Source: Malaya genurostris (taxonomy: Eukaryota; Arthropoda; Insecta; Diptera; Culicidae). Taken from it: 64,000 nt of DNA. Both the position numbers and the translations under genes were made by a program. The stretch is taken from the NCBI RefSeq assembly GCF_030247185.1, contig NC_080571.1, positions 105,545,128 to 105,609,127 on the forward strand, given 5' to 3'. Below the pieces are notes generated by a model. It saw nothing but the letters and a program-made list of their open reading frames with translations, had not been told where the DNA came from and did not search any database. Within the stretch, counting starts at the first letter, position 1; every line of letters begins with the position of its first letter. Of this stretch, positions 32,518-44,819 are shown piece after piece.

Positions 32518-33560
32518 ATGCCTGCGTCCAACCGGAAAGGCAACAAGCCTAAGGCTAAAAATAATTCAATACGGAATAAATCACAATCCGTTAGTCAACA
32601 TTTTTCTAATAACATTCATGATCTTATAGAATCTGAATGTAAAAATAAAAGACAACGGACGGATTTCCCTTCCGTTGATTCTATGCCGTCTAACAATATT
32701 TACGAGATTCTTCCTGAATCCGATTGTAGCGACATAGAAGAAAATTCCTCAAAAATTCTTAAAATAGATGCTTGTCGTTCTGGGAAGAAACAACAATCTA
32801 TGCCACCAGTGACGGTGATGATTTCCGACTTCAAAGCATTCCGGATTGAGCTTTCTACTTTTCTCCCAGAAGTAAAAGTCTCATTTCAAATCGGACGAAG
32901 AGGAGAATGTCGAGTCTTGGTTGATGAATTGGAAGATTACGAACGTCTTAACCGATATTTGTCCGAAAAACTTCATAAATTTCATCATATGATATTAAAA
33001 TCAGACAGACCCTTCAAGGCTGTCTTGAAAGGCTTATCAAAAGATCAAAGTACTGATGAACGAACTAAAAGAATTGCTTGGTTTTGCCCCTTTCCAAGTA
33101 ATACTTATGAAAAAAAACGAATGGTACTTCTAAACCACGCTCTGGAATTTCCCATGAACTTTACCTAATACACTTCAATCGAAGTGATGTAAACAATTTG
33201 AAAACTTTAGAAAAAGTACGTTTCATTTCCCACCTTTAAATTCATTGGGAACATTATAAACGGCATAATCGTATTGCAAACTTAACGCAATGTCGTCGTT
33301 GCCAAGGCTACGGCCATGGAACCAAAAATTGTCATATGGATATACGGTGCTTGAATTGTGGTAGATCGCATTCGAAAGACGTTTGTCCAATGAATGGAAC
33401 CACTGATAAATTTTCATGTTCAAATTGCGATGGAAATCATAAATCCAATTATTTGAAATGTCCTGTCAGGGAAAAAAATTTAAACGCTCGTTCGCTTAGC
33501 CAACAAGCCAAATCAACGACCTTAAATTTACAGAACATACGTGAAAATCAAAAAACCGTT
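32518..33560 (+). pseudogene. copy A ORF1 (zinc-knuckle Gag-like), frameshifted and truncated
   Basis: MPASNRKGNKPKAKNN start as in copy C. It is in frame to about 33060, then loses frame and regains the knuckle region in another frame (MDIRCLNCGRSHSKDVC). It ends in the deletion junction at about 33560. Confidence 0.88.
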
Positions 33561-35948
33561 ACAAATTGAAAGCTTGGGAAACGAAGTTGAAATCATTCAT
33601 GGAATTTATTTCATCGCTGGAGCATATTTTCCATTCCAATGCACCGGCGAACAATTAAATTTCTTTCAAGGCGATTTGCAAAAACTCACAAGATATCGAC
33701 CGAAATTTTTCGTAATAGGGGACTTAAATGCTAAGCATGTCCAGTGGAATTGTAGGCAAAATAACAGTAATGGTAAAATATTTCATAATCAACTCTCAGC
33801 TGGTTACTTCACAGTTCTTCATCCCAGTAATCCGACTTGTTTCTCTTCCGTGAAAAACCCGTCTTCAATTGATCTGGTTCTAACAGATCAAAGTCACATT
33901 TGTAGTGAACCGATTACACATGCTGACTTTGACTCAGATCATCTTCCTGTAACATTCAGACTTTCCAACGAAGCTTTAATTAATCCAATTAGTTCTATAT
34001 TCAACTATCATAGAGCAAATTGGTTGGATTACAGATCTCACATTGAAAATCATGTGGATCATGAAACTATTTTAGAAAATTCTGCGGACATCGACACAGC
34101 AATTGATAATTTGAATCATTATATTATCGAAGCTAGAAATCTTTCAGTTCCCAAAGCTCAAACTAAATTAAATTCTCCTATCATCGATGACAATCTTCAA
34201 CTGCTCATTCGGTTGAAGAATGTTCGTCGACGACAATATCAACGTTCTCGTGATCCTGCTATGAAAAACATAGTTAAGGATTTACAAAAAGAAATTAAAC
34301 ATAGATTTACTCTTTTGCGAAATGAAAATTTCACTAAAGAAGTTGAACAAATTAAACCATATTCTAAACCTTTCTGGAAACTTTCTAAGGTTCTTAAGAA
34401 ACTTCAGAAACCAATTCCTGTTCTCAAGGAAGGAAATCAAATACTTCTTACAAATGGCGAAAAAGCTCAAAAACTTGCTCAGCAGTTCGAGAGTGTCCAC
34501 AATTTTAATTTGAACGTTGTGAGTCCTATTGAAAATTAAGTCTCACTGAAATATGATCATATTTCAACCCAAGTGTTATCACAAGATGGCATTATTGAGA
34601 CGAATTTTGATGAAATTAAATCAATTATTAGGAAACTTAAAAACATGAAGGCTCCTGGTAATGATGGAATTTTTAATATTCTTATTAAAAATCTTCCCGA
34701 TGTTGCCTTGAGACTCTTGGTTAAAATTTTCAACAAGTGCTTTTCATTAGCTTACTTCCCAAAAAGATGGAAAAACGCTAAAGTAATTCCTATCCTCAAA
34801 CCTGATAAAAACCCAGCAGAAACATCAAGTTATCGACCAATTAGCTTACTTTCTTCTATAAGTAAACTTTTTGAAAAAATTATCTTGTTGAGAATGATGT
34901 CTCATATAAATGAGAATTCAATATTTTATCAGAGCAGTTTGGATTTCGTCATGAACATTCAACTACTCATCAACTTGTAAGAGTTACAAACATGATAAAA
35001 GCAAATAAATCTTCTGGGTTATCCACTGGAGTTGCTCTTCTAGACATAAAAAAAGCATTCGACAGTGTTTGACACAAAGGTTTAATAGCAAAAATGTCTG
35101 ATTTTCAGTTTCCTATTTATTTGATCAAAATGATTCAAAATTATTTAACTGATCGTACTCTTCAGGTTAGCTATCAGAATTGTAAATCTGAATTGCTACC
35201 CGTACGAGCAGGTGTTCCGCAGGGTTCGAGCGTAGCTGCATTCTTGTATAATATTTTCACTTCTGATCTTCCAAATCTACACGTTGGTTGTCAGAAATCG
35301 CTATTCTGTAACGATACAAGTCTGTTAGCCACAGGTAGAAATCTAAGAGTGATCTGCAGTTGCCTACAAAGAAGTTTAAATATTTTCAGTGATTATCTGT
35401 CAAAATGGAAAATTAAACCAAATGCAGCAAAAACGCAATTAATTATCTTTCCTCATAAGCCAAGAGCTTATTTTCTTAAACCAAACAATAATCACATTCT
35501 CAAATTGAATGGCTTGGAATTGACATGGTCTGATCAAGCTAAATACTTAGGTTTAACGTATGACAAAAAACTCACTTTCAAGGATCACATTGAAGGAATC
35601 CAGGCCAAGTGTAATAAATATATTAAATGTTTATATCCTTTTATAAACAGAAATTCTAAGCTCTGTCTAAAAAACAAATTGTTAATTTATAAACAAATTT
35701 TCAGACCAGCCATGCTTTATGCAGTACCAATTTGGTCAAGTTGTTGTTCCACCAGGAAGAAAACGCTTCAAAGGATTCAGAATAAAATTCTGAAAATGAT
35801 TTTGAAGCGTCCTCCCTGGTATAGTACAAATGAGTTACACAGACTCACAAATATAGAACCATTAGATGTAATGTCACATAATATTATATGCAAATTCCGA
35901 CAAAAATCGATGCAATCTTCAATTGAATCGATTCGCTCTCTGTATTAG
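33561..35948 (+). pseudogene. copy A ORF2 (EN-RT), 5' deleted with nonsense changes
   Basis: Begins within the endonuclease (ESLGNEVEIIHG), lacking the first 92 codons. It keeps GDLNAKHVQWN, SDHLPVTF and the RT blocks but carries two stops, a frameshift near 34925 and Asp-to-Asn in the catalytic FCDD motif. It cannot make an active RT. Confidence 0.9.
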
Positions 35949-36177
35949 TTAGTAAGTTAGTATATAAGTTCCTTTTCCCCATTACACAATACAAGTAGGT
36001 TTAGAATTTTCCCTACACAAAAATCTCAGAATTCCGGAAGCAAATGATGTCCTCAACCAAATCGTATATATAAAAGGGCTGAAAAGTCACCACTTGTGGC
36101 TGAACACCCAATTTAAATCATAATAATTTAATTTTAACTCATATTCCAATAAATAATTATTAAAAAAATGGACCTAA

Positions 36178-36389
36178 GTGAGGGACTCCAGAGTTGACTG
36201 CGAAAGGCACTGTGATGAAGTCTCCGATCTTCACAGACATTTCGCGACCAATTAGATACGACTCGAGCCAATTTAGCAACGATCCACTGAAACCAAGTCT
36301 ATTGAGTTTTGCTACTGCTATTTGGTGGTTTATTTTGTCAAAGGCTGCAGAGAAATCAGTGTAGATTGCATCAACCTGTAGGCGTGCTT
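36178..36389 (-). pseudogene. CR1/T1-like LINE RT fragment (distal piece)
   Basis: Minus strand reads LQARLQVDAIYTDFSAAFDK (RT motif A, Asp in YTDFSAAFD), then LNWLESYLIGREMSVKIGDF and NSGVPHL at the motif B entry. It continues the RT piece ending at 40961 across copy B. It stops exactly where copy A ends; the rest of the RT (the catalytic DD and beyond) is not in the window. Confidence 0.85.
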
Positions 36390-36504
36390 GTAGAGATCGA
36401 ACTTTTTTTTTTTTTTAATAACTATTTATTGGAATATGAGTTAAAATTAAATTATTAAGATTTGAATTGGGTGTTCAGCCACAAGTGGTGACTTTTCAGC
36501 CCTG

Positions 36505-36715
<211 letters not shown>

Positions 36716-36835
36716 TTGGTTATTACCATGAAGACATCATTTGCTTCCGCAATTCTGAGATTTTTGTGTAGGGAAAATTCTAAACCTACTTGTATTGTGT
36801 AATGGGGAAAAGGAACTTATATACTAACTTACTAA

Positions 36836-39487
36836 CTAATACAGAGAGCGAATCGATTCAATTGAAGATTGCATCGATTTTTGTCGGAATTTGCTTATAA
36901 TATTATGTGACATTACATCTAATGGTTCTATATTTGTGAGTCTGTGTAACTCATTTGTATTAAACCAGGGAGGACGCTTCAGAATCATTTTCAGAATTTT
37001 ATTCTGAATCCTTTGAAGCGTTTTCTTCCTGGTGGAACAACAGCTTGACCAAATTGGTACCGCATAAAGCATGGCTGGTCTGAAAATTTGTTTATAAATT
37101 AACAATTTGTTTTTTAGACAGAGCTTAGAATTTCTGTTTATAAGAGGATATAAACATTTAATATATTTATTACACTTTGCCTGGATTCCTTCAATGTGAT
37201 CCTTGAAAGTGAGTTTTTTGTCATACGTTAAACCTAAGTATTTAGCTTGATCAGACCATGTCAATTCCAAGCCATTCAATTTGAGAATGTGATTATTGTT
37301 TGGTTTAAGAAAAGAAGCTCTTGGCTTGTGAGGAAAGATAATTAATTGCGTTTTTGCTGCATTTGGTTTAATTTTCCATTTTGACAGATAATCACTGAAA
37401 ATATTTAAACTTCTTTGTAGGCGACTGCAGATCACTCTTAGATTTCTACCTGTGGCTAACAGACTTGTGTCGTCACAGAATAGCGATTTCTGACAACCAA
37501 CGGGTAGATTTGGAAGATCAGAAGTGAAAATATTATACAAGATTGGAGCTACACTCGAACCCTGCGGAACACCGGCTCGTACGGGTAGCAATTCAGATTT
37601 ACAATTCTGATAGCTAACCTGAAGAGTACGATCAGTTAAATAATTTTGAATCATTTTGATCAAATAAATAGGAAACTGGAAATCAGACATTTTTGCTATT
37701 AAACCTTTGTGCCAAACACTGTCGAATGCTTTTTCTATGTCTAGAAGAGCAACTCCAGTGGATAACCCAGAAGATTTATTTGATTTTATCATGTTCGTTA
37801 CTCTCACAAGTTGATGAGTAGTTGAATGTTCATGACGAAATCCAAACTGCTCTGGTAAAAAAATTGAATTCTCATTTATATGAGTCATCATTCTCAACAA
37901 GATAATTTTTTCAAAAAGTTTACTGATAGAAGAAAGTAAGCTAATTGGGCGATAACTTGATGTTTCTGCTGGGTTTTTATCAGGTTTTAGGATAGGAATT
38001 ACTTTAGCGTTTTTCCATCTTTTTGGGAAGTAAGCTAATGAAAAACACTTGTTGAAAATTTTAACCAGTAGTCTCAAGGCAACATCGGGAAGATTTTTAA
38101 TAAGAATATTAAAAATTCCATCATTACCAGGAGCCTTCATGTTTTTGAGTTTCCTAATAATTGATTTAATTTCATCAAAATTCGTCTCAATAATGTCATC
38201 GTGTGATAACACTTGGGTTGAAATATGATCATATTTCAGTGAGACTTCATTTTCAATAGGACTCACAACGTTTAAATTAAAATTGTGGACACTCTCGAAC
38301 TGCTGAGCAAGTTTTTGAGCTTTTTCGCCATTTGTAAGAAGTATTTGATTTCCTTCCTTGAGAGCAGGAATTGGTTTCTGAGGTTTCTTAAGAACCTTAG
38401 AAAGTTTCCAGAAAGGTTTAGAATATGGTTTAATTTGTTCAACTTCTTTAGCGAAATTTTCATTTCGCAAAAGAGTAAATCTATGTTTAATTTCTTTTTG
38501 TAAATCCTTAACTATGTTTTTCATAGCAGGATCACGAGAACGTTGATATTGTCGTCGACGAACATTCTTCAACCGAATGAGCAGTTGAAGATTGTCATCG
38601 ATGATAGGAGAATTTAATTTAGTTTGAGCTTTGGGAACTGAAAGATTTCTAGCTTCGATAATATAATGATTCAAATTATCAATTGCTGTGTCGATGTCCG
38701 CAGAATTTTCTAAAATAGTTTCATGATCCACATGGTTTTCAATGTGAGATCTGTAATACAACCAATTAGCTCTATGATAGTTGAAAATAGAACTAATTGG
38801 ATTAATTATAGCTTCGTTGGAAAGTCTGAATGTTACAGGAAGATGGTCTGAGTCAAAGTCAGCATGAGTAATCGGTTCACTACAAATGTTACTTTGATCT
38901 GTTAGAACCAGATCAATTGTAGACGGGTTTTTCACGGAAGAGAAACAAGTAGGATTACTGGGATGAAGAACTGTGAAGTAACCAGCTGACAGTTGATTAT
39001 GAAGTATTTTACCATTACTGTTATTTTGCCTACAATTCCACTGGACATGCTTAGCATTTAAGTCCCCTATTACGAAAAATTTCGATCGATATCTTGTAAG
39101 TTTTTGCAAATCGCCTTTAAAGAAATTTAATTGTTCGCCGGTGCATTGGAATGGAAAATATGCTCCAGCGATGAAATAAATTCCATGAATGGTTTCAACT
39201 TCGATTCCCAAGCTTTCAATAACTTTAGTATTGAAAGAAGGTAAAATTCGATGTTTAATTTGCCGTTGGACAAAAATGGCAACTCCCCCACCTATTCCAG
39301 TAAACCTGTCAAATCGATGAACCACATAATGTGGATTACTTTTCAATTTTACATTTGGTTTAAGAAAAGTTTCTGTCACAATGGCAATATGAATTTTGTG
39401 AACTTTGAGAAAATTATAAAATTCATCTTCACTCGATTTCAAAGATCGAGCATTCCAATTTAAAATATTCAAATAATTATTTAACAT
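36836..39487 (-). CDS. copy B ORF2, endonuclease-reverse transcriptase (intact)
   Basis: Full-length LINE enzyme of 883 codons counted from its ATG (39487; the preceding in-frame GTG is not a likely eukaryotic start). Endonuclease: LNWNARSL, TETFLKPN, GDLNAKHVQWN, SDHLPVTF. RT: ALLDIEKAFDSVW, AGVPQGSSVAPIL and catalytic FCDD. No RNase H, as in Jockey elements. I count about seven residue differences from copy C, so divergence is recent. It overlaps the ORF1 end by 11 nt. Without its 5' promoter it is unlikely to move on its own. Confidence 0.93.
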   Translation of the reverse strand: MLNNYLNILNWNARSLKSSEDEFYNFLKVHKIHIAIVTETFLKPNVKLKSNPHYVVHRFDRFTGIGGGVAIFVQRQIKHRILPSFNTKVIESLGIEVETIHGIYFIAGAYFPFQCTGEQLNFFKGDLQKLTRYRSKFFVIGDLNAKHVQWNCRQNNSNGKILHNQLSAGYFTVLHPSNPTCFSSVKNPSTIDLVLTDQSNICSEPITHADFDSDHLPVTFRLSNEAIINPISSIFNYHRANWLYYRSHIENHVDHETILENSADIDTAIDNLNHYIIEARNLSVPKAQTKLNSPIIDDNLQLLIRLKNVRRRQYQRSRDPAMKNIVKDLQKEIKHRFTLLRNENFAKEVEQIKPYSKPFWKLSKVLKKPQKPIPALKEGNQILLTNGEKAQKLAQQFESVHNFNLNVVSPIENEVSLKYDHISTQVLSHDDIIETNFDEIKSIIRKLKNMKAPGNDGIFNILIKNLPDVALRLLVKIFNKCFSLAYFPKRWKNAKVIPILKPDKNPAETSSYRPISLLSSISKLFEKIILLRMMTHINENSIFLPEQFGFRHEHSTTHQLVRVTNMIKSNKSSGLSTGVALLDIEKAFDSVWHKGLIAKMSDFQFPIYLIKMIQNYLTDRTLQVSYQNCKSELLPVRAGVPQGSSVAPILYNIFTSDLPNLPVGCQKSLFCDDTSLLATGRNLRVICSRLQRSLNIFSDYLSKWKIKPNAAKTQLIIFPHKPRASFLKPNNNHILKLNGLELTWSDQAKYLGLTYDKKLTFKDHIEGIQAKCNKYIKCLYPLINRNSKLCLKNKLLIYKQIFRPAMLYAVPIWSSCCSTRKKTLQRIQNKILKMILKRPPWFNTNELHRLTNIEPLDVMSHNIISKFRQKSMQSSIESIRSLY

Positions 39488-40935
39488 CACTGTTAAATTT
39501 TAAATTCATTATAATATTATTTGCAAATTTCCATCCGATTTGAAATGCTTCAAAAAGTGATGAAGTCGAATTCATTTGGATGATCATTTGAAAAAGTTGA
39601 TCTTGTAGGTAGATCATTTTATTTTCAGTTATATCGCCTAAATCGACTTCATTTAAAGAAGCGAATGGCATTGAAGGAATATTTATAGGTAGACTGCCAT
39701 TAGAAGAAGATGATTTGGCCGGTCTACCTATAAATAAATTGTTTTCGTTAGAAGAAGAACTGCAAGGCGGTCCTGTGTTTTGATTATTTACATTAGAAGA
39801 AATAGGTGATAGATTTCTACCTAATATACCAGCATAACTGACATTAGAAGAAGATGATGACGAGGTCGATCTACCTGTCAATAAATTGTTTTCGTTAGAA
39901 GACGAATTGGCAGGCGTACCTGTTTTTTGTTTCGAAGAAATCAGTGCCTTAGAAAAATTAGGCGTGGCATTTGTAACGGTTTTTTGTTTTTCAGGTATGT
40001 TCTGTAAATTTAAGGTCGTTGATTTGACTTGTTGTCGAAGCGAACGAGCGTTTAAAATTTTTTCCCTGACAGGACATTTCAAATAATTGGATTTATGATT
40101 TCCATTGCAATTTGAACATGAAAATTTATCAGTGGTTTCATTCATTGGACAAACGTCTTTCGAATGCGATTTACCACAATTCAAACACCGTATATCCATA
40201 TGACAATTTTTGGTTCCATGACCGAAGCCTTGGCAACGACGACATTGCGTTAAGTTTGCAATACGATTATGCCGTTTATAATGTTCCCAATGAATTTTAA
40301 TGTGGGAAATGAAACGTACTTTTTCTAAAGTTTTCAAATTGTTTACATCACTTCGATTGAAGTGTATTAGGTAAAGTTCATGGGAAATTCCAGAGCGTGG
40401 TTTAGAAGTACCATTCGCTCTTTTTTTCATAAGTATTACTTGGGAAGGGGCAAAACCAAGCAATTCGTTTAGTTCATTTTTAATTTCATCAATACTTTGA
40501 TCATTTGATAATCCTTTCAAGACAGCCTTGAAGGGTCTCTCTGATTTTATATCATATGAATAAAATTTATGAAGTTTTTCGGACAAATATCGAATAATAC
40601 GTTCGTAATCTTCCAATCCATCTACCAAGACTCGACATTCTCCTCTTCGTCCGATTTGAAATGAAACTTTTACTTCCGGGAGAAAAGTAGAAAGCTCAGT
40701 ACGAAATGCTTTGAAGTCGGAAATCATCACCGTCACTGGTGGCATAGATTGATGTTTCTTCCCAGAACGACAAGCGTCCATTTTGGGAATTTTTGAAGAA
40801 TTTTCTTCTATGTCGCTACAATCGGATTCAGGAAGAATCTCGTAAATATTGTTAGACGGCATAGGATCAACGGAAGGGAAATCCGTCCGTTGTCTTTTAT
40901 TTTTACATTCAGATTCTATAAGATCGTGAATGTTA
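39477..40935 (-). pseudogene. copy B ORF1, Gag-like, 5'-truncated
   Basis: Open from the truncation point (HFSNNIHDLIESECKN near 40935) through three CCHC knuckles (CRRCQGFGHGTKNC, CLNCGKSHSKDVC, CSNCNGNHKSNYLKC) and a Ser/Asn-rich tail to TAA at 39477-39479. The linker after NIPE is about 20 residues longer than in copy C. It lacks the first 27 or so codons and hence its start. Confidence 0.88.
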
Positions 40936-40960
40936 TTAGAAAAATGGTAGAGATCGAACT

Positions 40961-43880
40961 ATAAAAGATGTGTAGCAGAGTAAGTTTGTTGCAGTTGATC
41001 GTTTCGGTATGAATCCGTGCTGAGTTTCTGAAATGTAGTTGTTGCTGTTGTGTTTCAAGAAATCCAGAACTATAGTTTCAAATAATTTAGATACGGCACA
41101 TAGTGCAGCTATACCACTATAACTGGATACATCGGCTTTATTTCCCTTCTTGAAAACTGGGAAAATAAATAATTTTTTTTCCAAATATTTGGAAATGTTC
41201 CTGATCTAAGAGAAAAATTGAACAACATCGACAGTGGAATAAGAAGACTCTTTGAGCACCTTTTTAATACTAATGAAGGAATACCATCCGGTCCAGCTTT
41301 GGAAGATGATTTCATCTTAATACACGCTCTTTCAATCATAGCAGTTGTTATGAAAGGGTGAGAACTAGTTGGAGAGCGGCTAGGAACATTGATGATAGTT
41401 TTGGAGATCTGATCACTCGAAAGAATTTCATTGTAGAATACACTGCTGAAATGTCGTTGAAATAAGTAGCAAATATCAGAAATCGCCGATGATTCAACGT
41501 CATCAAGAAACATCTGATCGGGTAGTCCTGATTCTTTCCTTTATTCGTTCACGTGGTTCCAAAATCTTTTAGGGTTGATTTTTAGATTATTTTGTACTCG
41601 AAGGAGGTGAGCATCGTATAACATTCTGTTCAGTCGTTTATAGCGGTTGTTAAGGTAGATATAGTGAGATCGCAATTGAAGCGAAGGCCGTTCAGATAAT
41701 TTCCTTAGTGCAGACCGTTTAGCGCATTTAAAACGTTTCAAGGTCAGATTCGCCCATGGGGGATGTATCGGTTCACGACGAATTTTTTTTTGGTATAAAT
41801 TGATCGATGGAGTACGAGATTACATGAGACCATAACATAGCAGCAGAATTGCAGTCGCCACTAGAAAATAAGTTTTTCCATTTCAACGAGAGCAGAAACT
41901 GGTTCATAGCATCGAATTTTCCATTTTTGTAGTTTGTCGCTTCGGAAATGGTATTGAAAACGACGGGCGTGTCTTCTGGTATAGTGATTGAAGGGGAGGG
42001 TGATGGCGATAAGTTTTAACTAGTGGAGAAGGTGCAACGGTTATGGAACATTTATCTGATAATTCATAACTGACAAAACATAGGTCCAGAAGCCGATTGT
42101 TGTTGTTGTGTTATCGTTCAGTTGAATTAATCCGGCAGTATTGTAATCGTCCAGGAGTCGTGATGTAATATTCGTTTTGGAAGAAGATGTAGCATCTGGG
42201 TGAAGATATTTACAAGAGCCGTGAATCCATTAAAGTCTCCCAAATTAACGATTTTGTCGTTTAAACTCATTCGATCGCTTATCGACAAAAGTGAACATAA
42301 GTGTTGTTCAATCATGTCAGAATCATTCACGCGATCAGGCGGAAAGTAAAGCACACACATGTATAAGGGGCTGTCCATAAAAGACGTCACGCCGCAAGGG
42401 GGAGGGGGGTGTTTCATAAAACGTGACCTTTTGTGACAGGGGGGAGGGGGGTAGGTTTTTGGAATGTGACGTCCAATATTTTCAATGAGCGCATTTTTGA
42501 AATACCTAATTATTTTACTGCTTTGCCCTATTTCCTGAAAAAATCTCCACAATAAACGTTTACATTCTATAGGAAAACGTGTATTTGTTGATGTAGAAGC
42601 TTCTTCTTGTAAATTCGGAAATGAGTGATGCAGGAAATCATTTCTGTTGTGATTAGCAAAAGTGCACGGAGGAGCGAGTGAATTAGCGAAATTAACAAAT
42701 TTTGCCTAATATGAGTAAAAAAGAAAAAGATGTCTTCAAACGGTTTAACTTAAGTTATACACTGACAATTTTTTCAGTAATTTGATTTTCTAGCATTGAT
42801 AATAGTATATCATAAGAATTTCTCTTATCTGATTCTGATGCAGTTTATTCAATTGTACTCCATTTAAAAAAAGGGCAGAAGATGAACGATTTTAGACGTA
42901 GATCATGTCATGTCTTATCTTGATCATATGTGATTTTCCTCCACCAACATCAAAGCTTATCGAATGATTGAACTTACATAAATCAAGAATCATTTTAGCT
43001 CAAAATCACTGTGATTTAAATTTCGCTGATCAACTGATAATGAAGAGATTCTCCGGCAGTGATCTCGTTTTGATGAGGTTTTGGTTTTTATTTTCTTAGC
43101 CCTGTATGCTACACTAAGGAAATATTATTCTGTGTACCCCTAGGAGGAATAAAACAGATGATTTAAATGTTTCATCAATTCCAACCAAATACTTTTGTTA
43201 ATTTATATAATTGATATTAATAAAATAATTCCGATGATTTTGTAGTTTTAGGGATATTTTTCAATCTAATGACAGCATGTAATAAATCGATTTTTCCCTC
43301 ATATTTGTATGGTTTGTCATACATATTGAGAATGTATTGAGATGAATTTTATTTATTTTGAATTCGTGACATGTGACATAGCGGGGGTGGGGGATCTTTG
43401 CTTCTGTGACAATTTGTGACAAAGGGGGGATGGGGAGTCAAAAATCGTCAAAAAAAAGCGTGACGTCTTTTATGGACAGCCCCTAACGTATGATGTGAGA
43501 ACAAAAGAGCAATCCAAACTTGCTTAACATTGCCACAGTTTGAAAAAGTTATCAAGCGCGAATTGAATTTGGAACGACAGGCAATCAAAATACCTCCGCC
43601 GCTCGTTTTGCAACTGTTAGTTTCGTTACGGTCTTGTCGGTACACGGAGTAGGAACTATCGAAAATGTTGGTTAACGTGTTATCATTCAACCAGGTTTCA
43701 GTGAAATCATAACTATCGTAAGCAGCATCGGAACAGGCGAGATAGTAGTCAACAAGAGAGCGATTCATTCCACCAACATTTTGGTAGTAGATATTCAAAC
43801 CAGTGTCTCTGCTACTGCCTGATACGATGTCGGTGATTGTGAGTAGATCGACAGTGTGCGGGGGGCGATTTGATGAAGAA
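40961..43880 (-). pseudogene. CR1/T1-like LINE ORF2 (endonuclease and N-terminal RT), interrupted
   Basis: Read on the minus strand: a 5' end near 43880, then GLNIYYQNVGGMNRSLVDYY, YDFTETWLNDNT and SVYRQDRN of an APE-type endonuclease. The MITE 42367-43483 follows, then YMCVLYFPPDRVNDSD and NLGDFNG. Downstream come a connector (41741-41541, LSERPSLQLRSHYIYLNNRY) and RT blocks (MKSSSKAGPDGIPSLVLKRC; PVFKKGNKADVSSYSGIAAL; ISETQHGFIPKRSTATNLLC) with frameshifts. The RT continues at 36389-36178 beyond copy B. Called CR1/T1-like from the motif wording; the clade is not proven. Confidence 0.8.
42367..43483. mobile_element. 1117-bp Harbinger-like MITE with TAA target duplication
   Basis: Perfect inverted ends of at least 25 bp start GGGGCTGTCCATAAAAGACG. 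TAA flanks both sides (42364-42366 and 43484-43486). Removing the insert with one TAA restores an open CR1 endonuclease frame (SHHT-L-YMCVLYFPPD). A 3-bp TWA duplication fits PIF/Harbinger. It is non-coding, with G-rich blocks near both ends. Confidence 0.93.
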
Positions 43881-43883
43881 GAA

Positions 43884-44501
43884 CTGGTGCGGTTTGCCGA
43901 ATGAAGACCAGCCAGAAGCATTGCAAGAGCTATCAATGCATCCCAAAAGAGTCACTGTTCGGTGGCATCACCGGGCCGTACTTCTTCAAAGGCGATGATA
44001 GGAGGAACGTTACTGTGAATGGCAAGCGCTACCATGTGATAATTAACGATTTTTTCCCCAAAATGGAAGAATTGGACATGTCTGACTTGTAGGTTCAACA
44101 AAACGGTGTCACATCCCACACGACACGCGAAACAATGACCAAATTGGGAGCCACCTTCGGTCAACAGTTTATCTTACGTTTTGGGCCGCTAATTGGCCGC
44201 CTAGATCATGTGATTTAACGCCTTTGGACTATTTCTTGTAGGGCCATTTTAAGACTCCTGTCTTCAAGGATAAACCAGCAACGCACTGGGAATCAATATT
44301 GATGCATTTATTCGTGAAATAATAGCCGAAACTTTGGAGAGAGTGAGCCAAAATTGGATCTAAAGCGAAGCCGCGGACAACAATTGCATGAAATCTTCTT
44401 CAAACGTTATAATATATTGATCGTTCTATCGATTCCAATGAAGATTTCATCAATTTTCTCAAGTTTTTATGTTTTTTTTGGAAATATAGGGTTTAAAAAA
44501 A
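43884..44501 (+). pseudogene. DD41D mariner relic
   Basis: Starts abruptly next to the CR1 5' end with NWCGLPNEDQPEALQELSMHPK in shifted frames. Then GGITGPYFFKGDDRRNVTVN and FFPKMEELDMSDL match the 26048 transposase (GGIIGPYFFKDAVGRNVTVN). The C-terminus has KRSRGQQLHEIFFKR and the right terminus decays to AAAAAAATCACACTCTG. The DNA-binding part and left end are missing. Confidence 0.82.
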
Positions 44502-44819
44502 TCACACTCTGCTTGCGTCGCAATATGCCAAAAAGCGTAAAGTTGTCCAAATAGCGTACTGTTCGTTTTACACCATTGTCGATTCGGACAAAATTAGATG
44601 ACTATTGATACAATAGCTCTACAACAATTTCGTTTTGATTAGCAAATGAACTAGTATTGAAAAGAAGGACGTAGTTCTACGTCAAAACTAATCGTGGTCA
44701 TAATGTGACATCAGTCCATGCTTATTGCTTACCGTGTAGTTGCAGAACGATTAGAATTTTTTAGAGCTTTAGCTACTTCTTCATCGCGTCATCGAGCGTA
44801 TGTCTGTTCATTGTGTAAA
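44502..44819. other. no recognisable gene; short GACGTAG-TT-CTACGTC hairpin
   Basis: Non-coding stretch between relics. A 7-bp perfect hairpin lies at about 44668-44683. Confidence 0.4.

Larger units (their letters stand above)
32113..36167 (+). mobile_element. Juan-like LINE copy A, degraded
   Basis: Starts CAGTCGGTGTTGAAC, the same first bases as copy C, and ends with the family 3' UTR and a short poly-A (36162-36167). No convincing target duplication is present. Internal damage: ORF1 frameshift near 33060, a deletion of about 700 bp that joins ORF1 (about 33560) to ORF2 codon 93, stops at 34537-34539 (GAA to TAA) and 35070-35072 (TGG to TGA), and the RT motif FCDD changed to FCND (near 35310). 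It lies antisense in the Ank2 intron. Confidence 0.93.

Noticed and set aside
32101..36172. ATGGA as target duplication of copy A
   Set aside because: Five bases, not extending further; sister copies have 12-14 bp. Could be chance.
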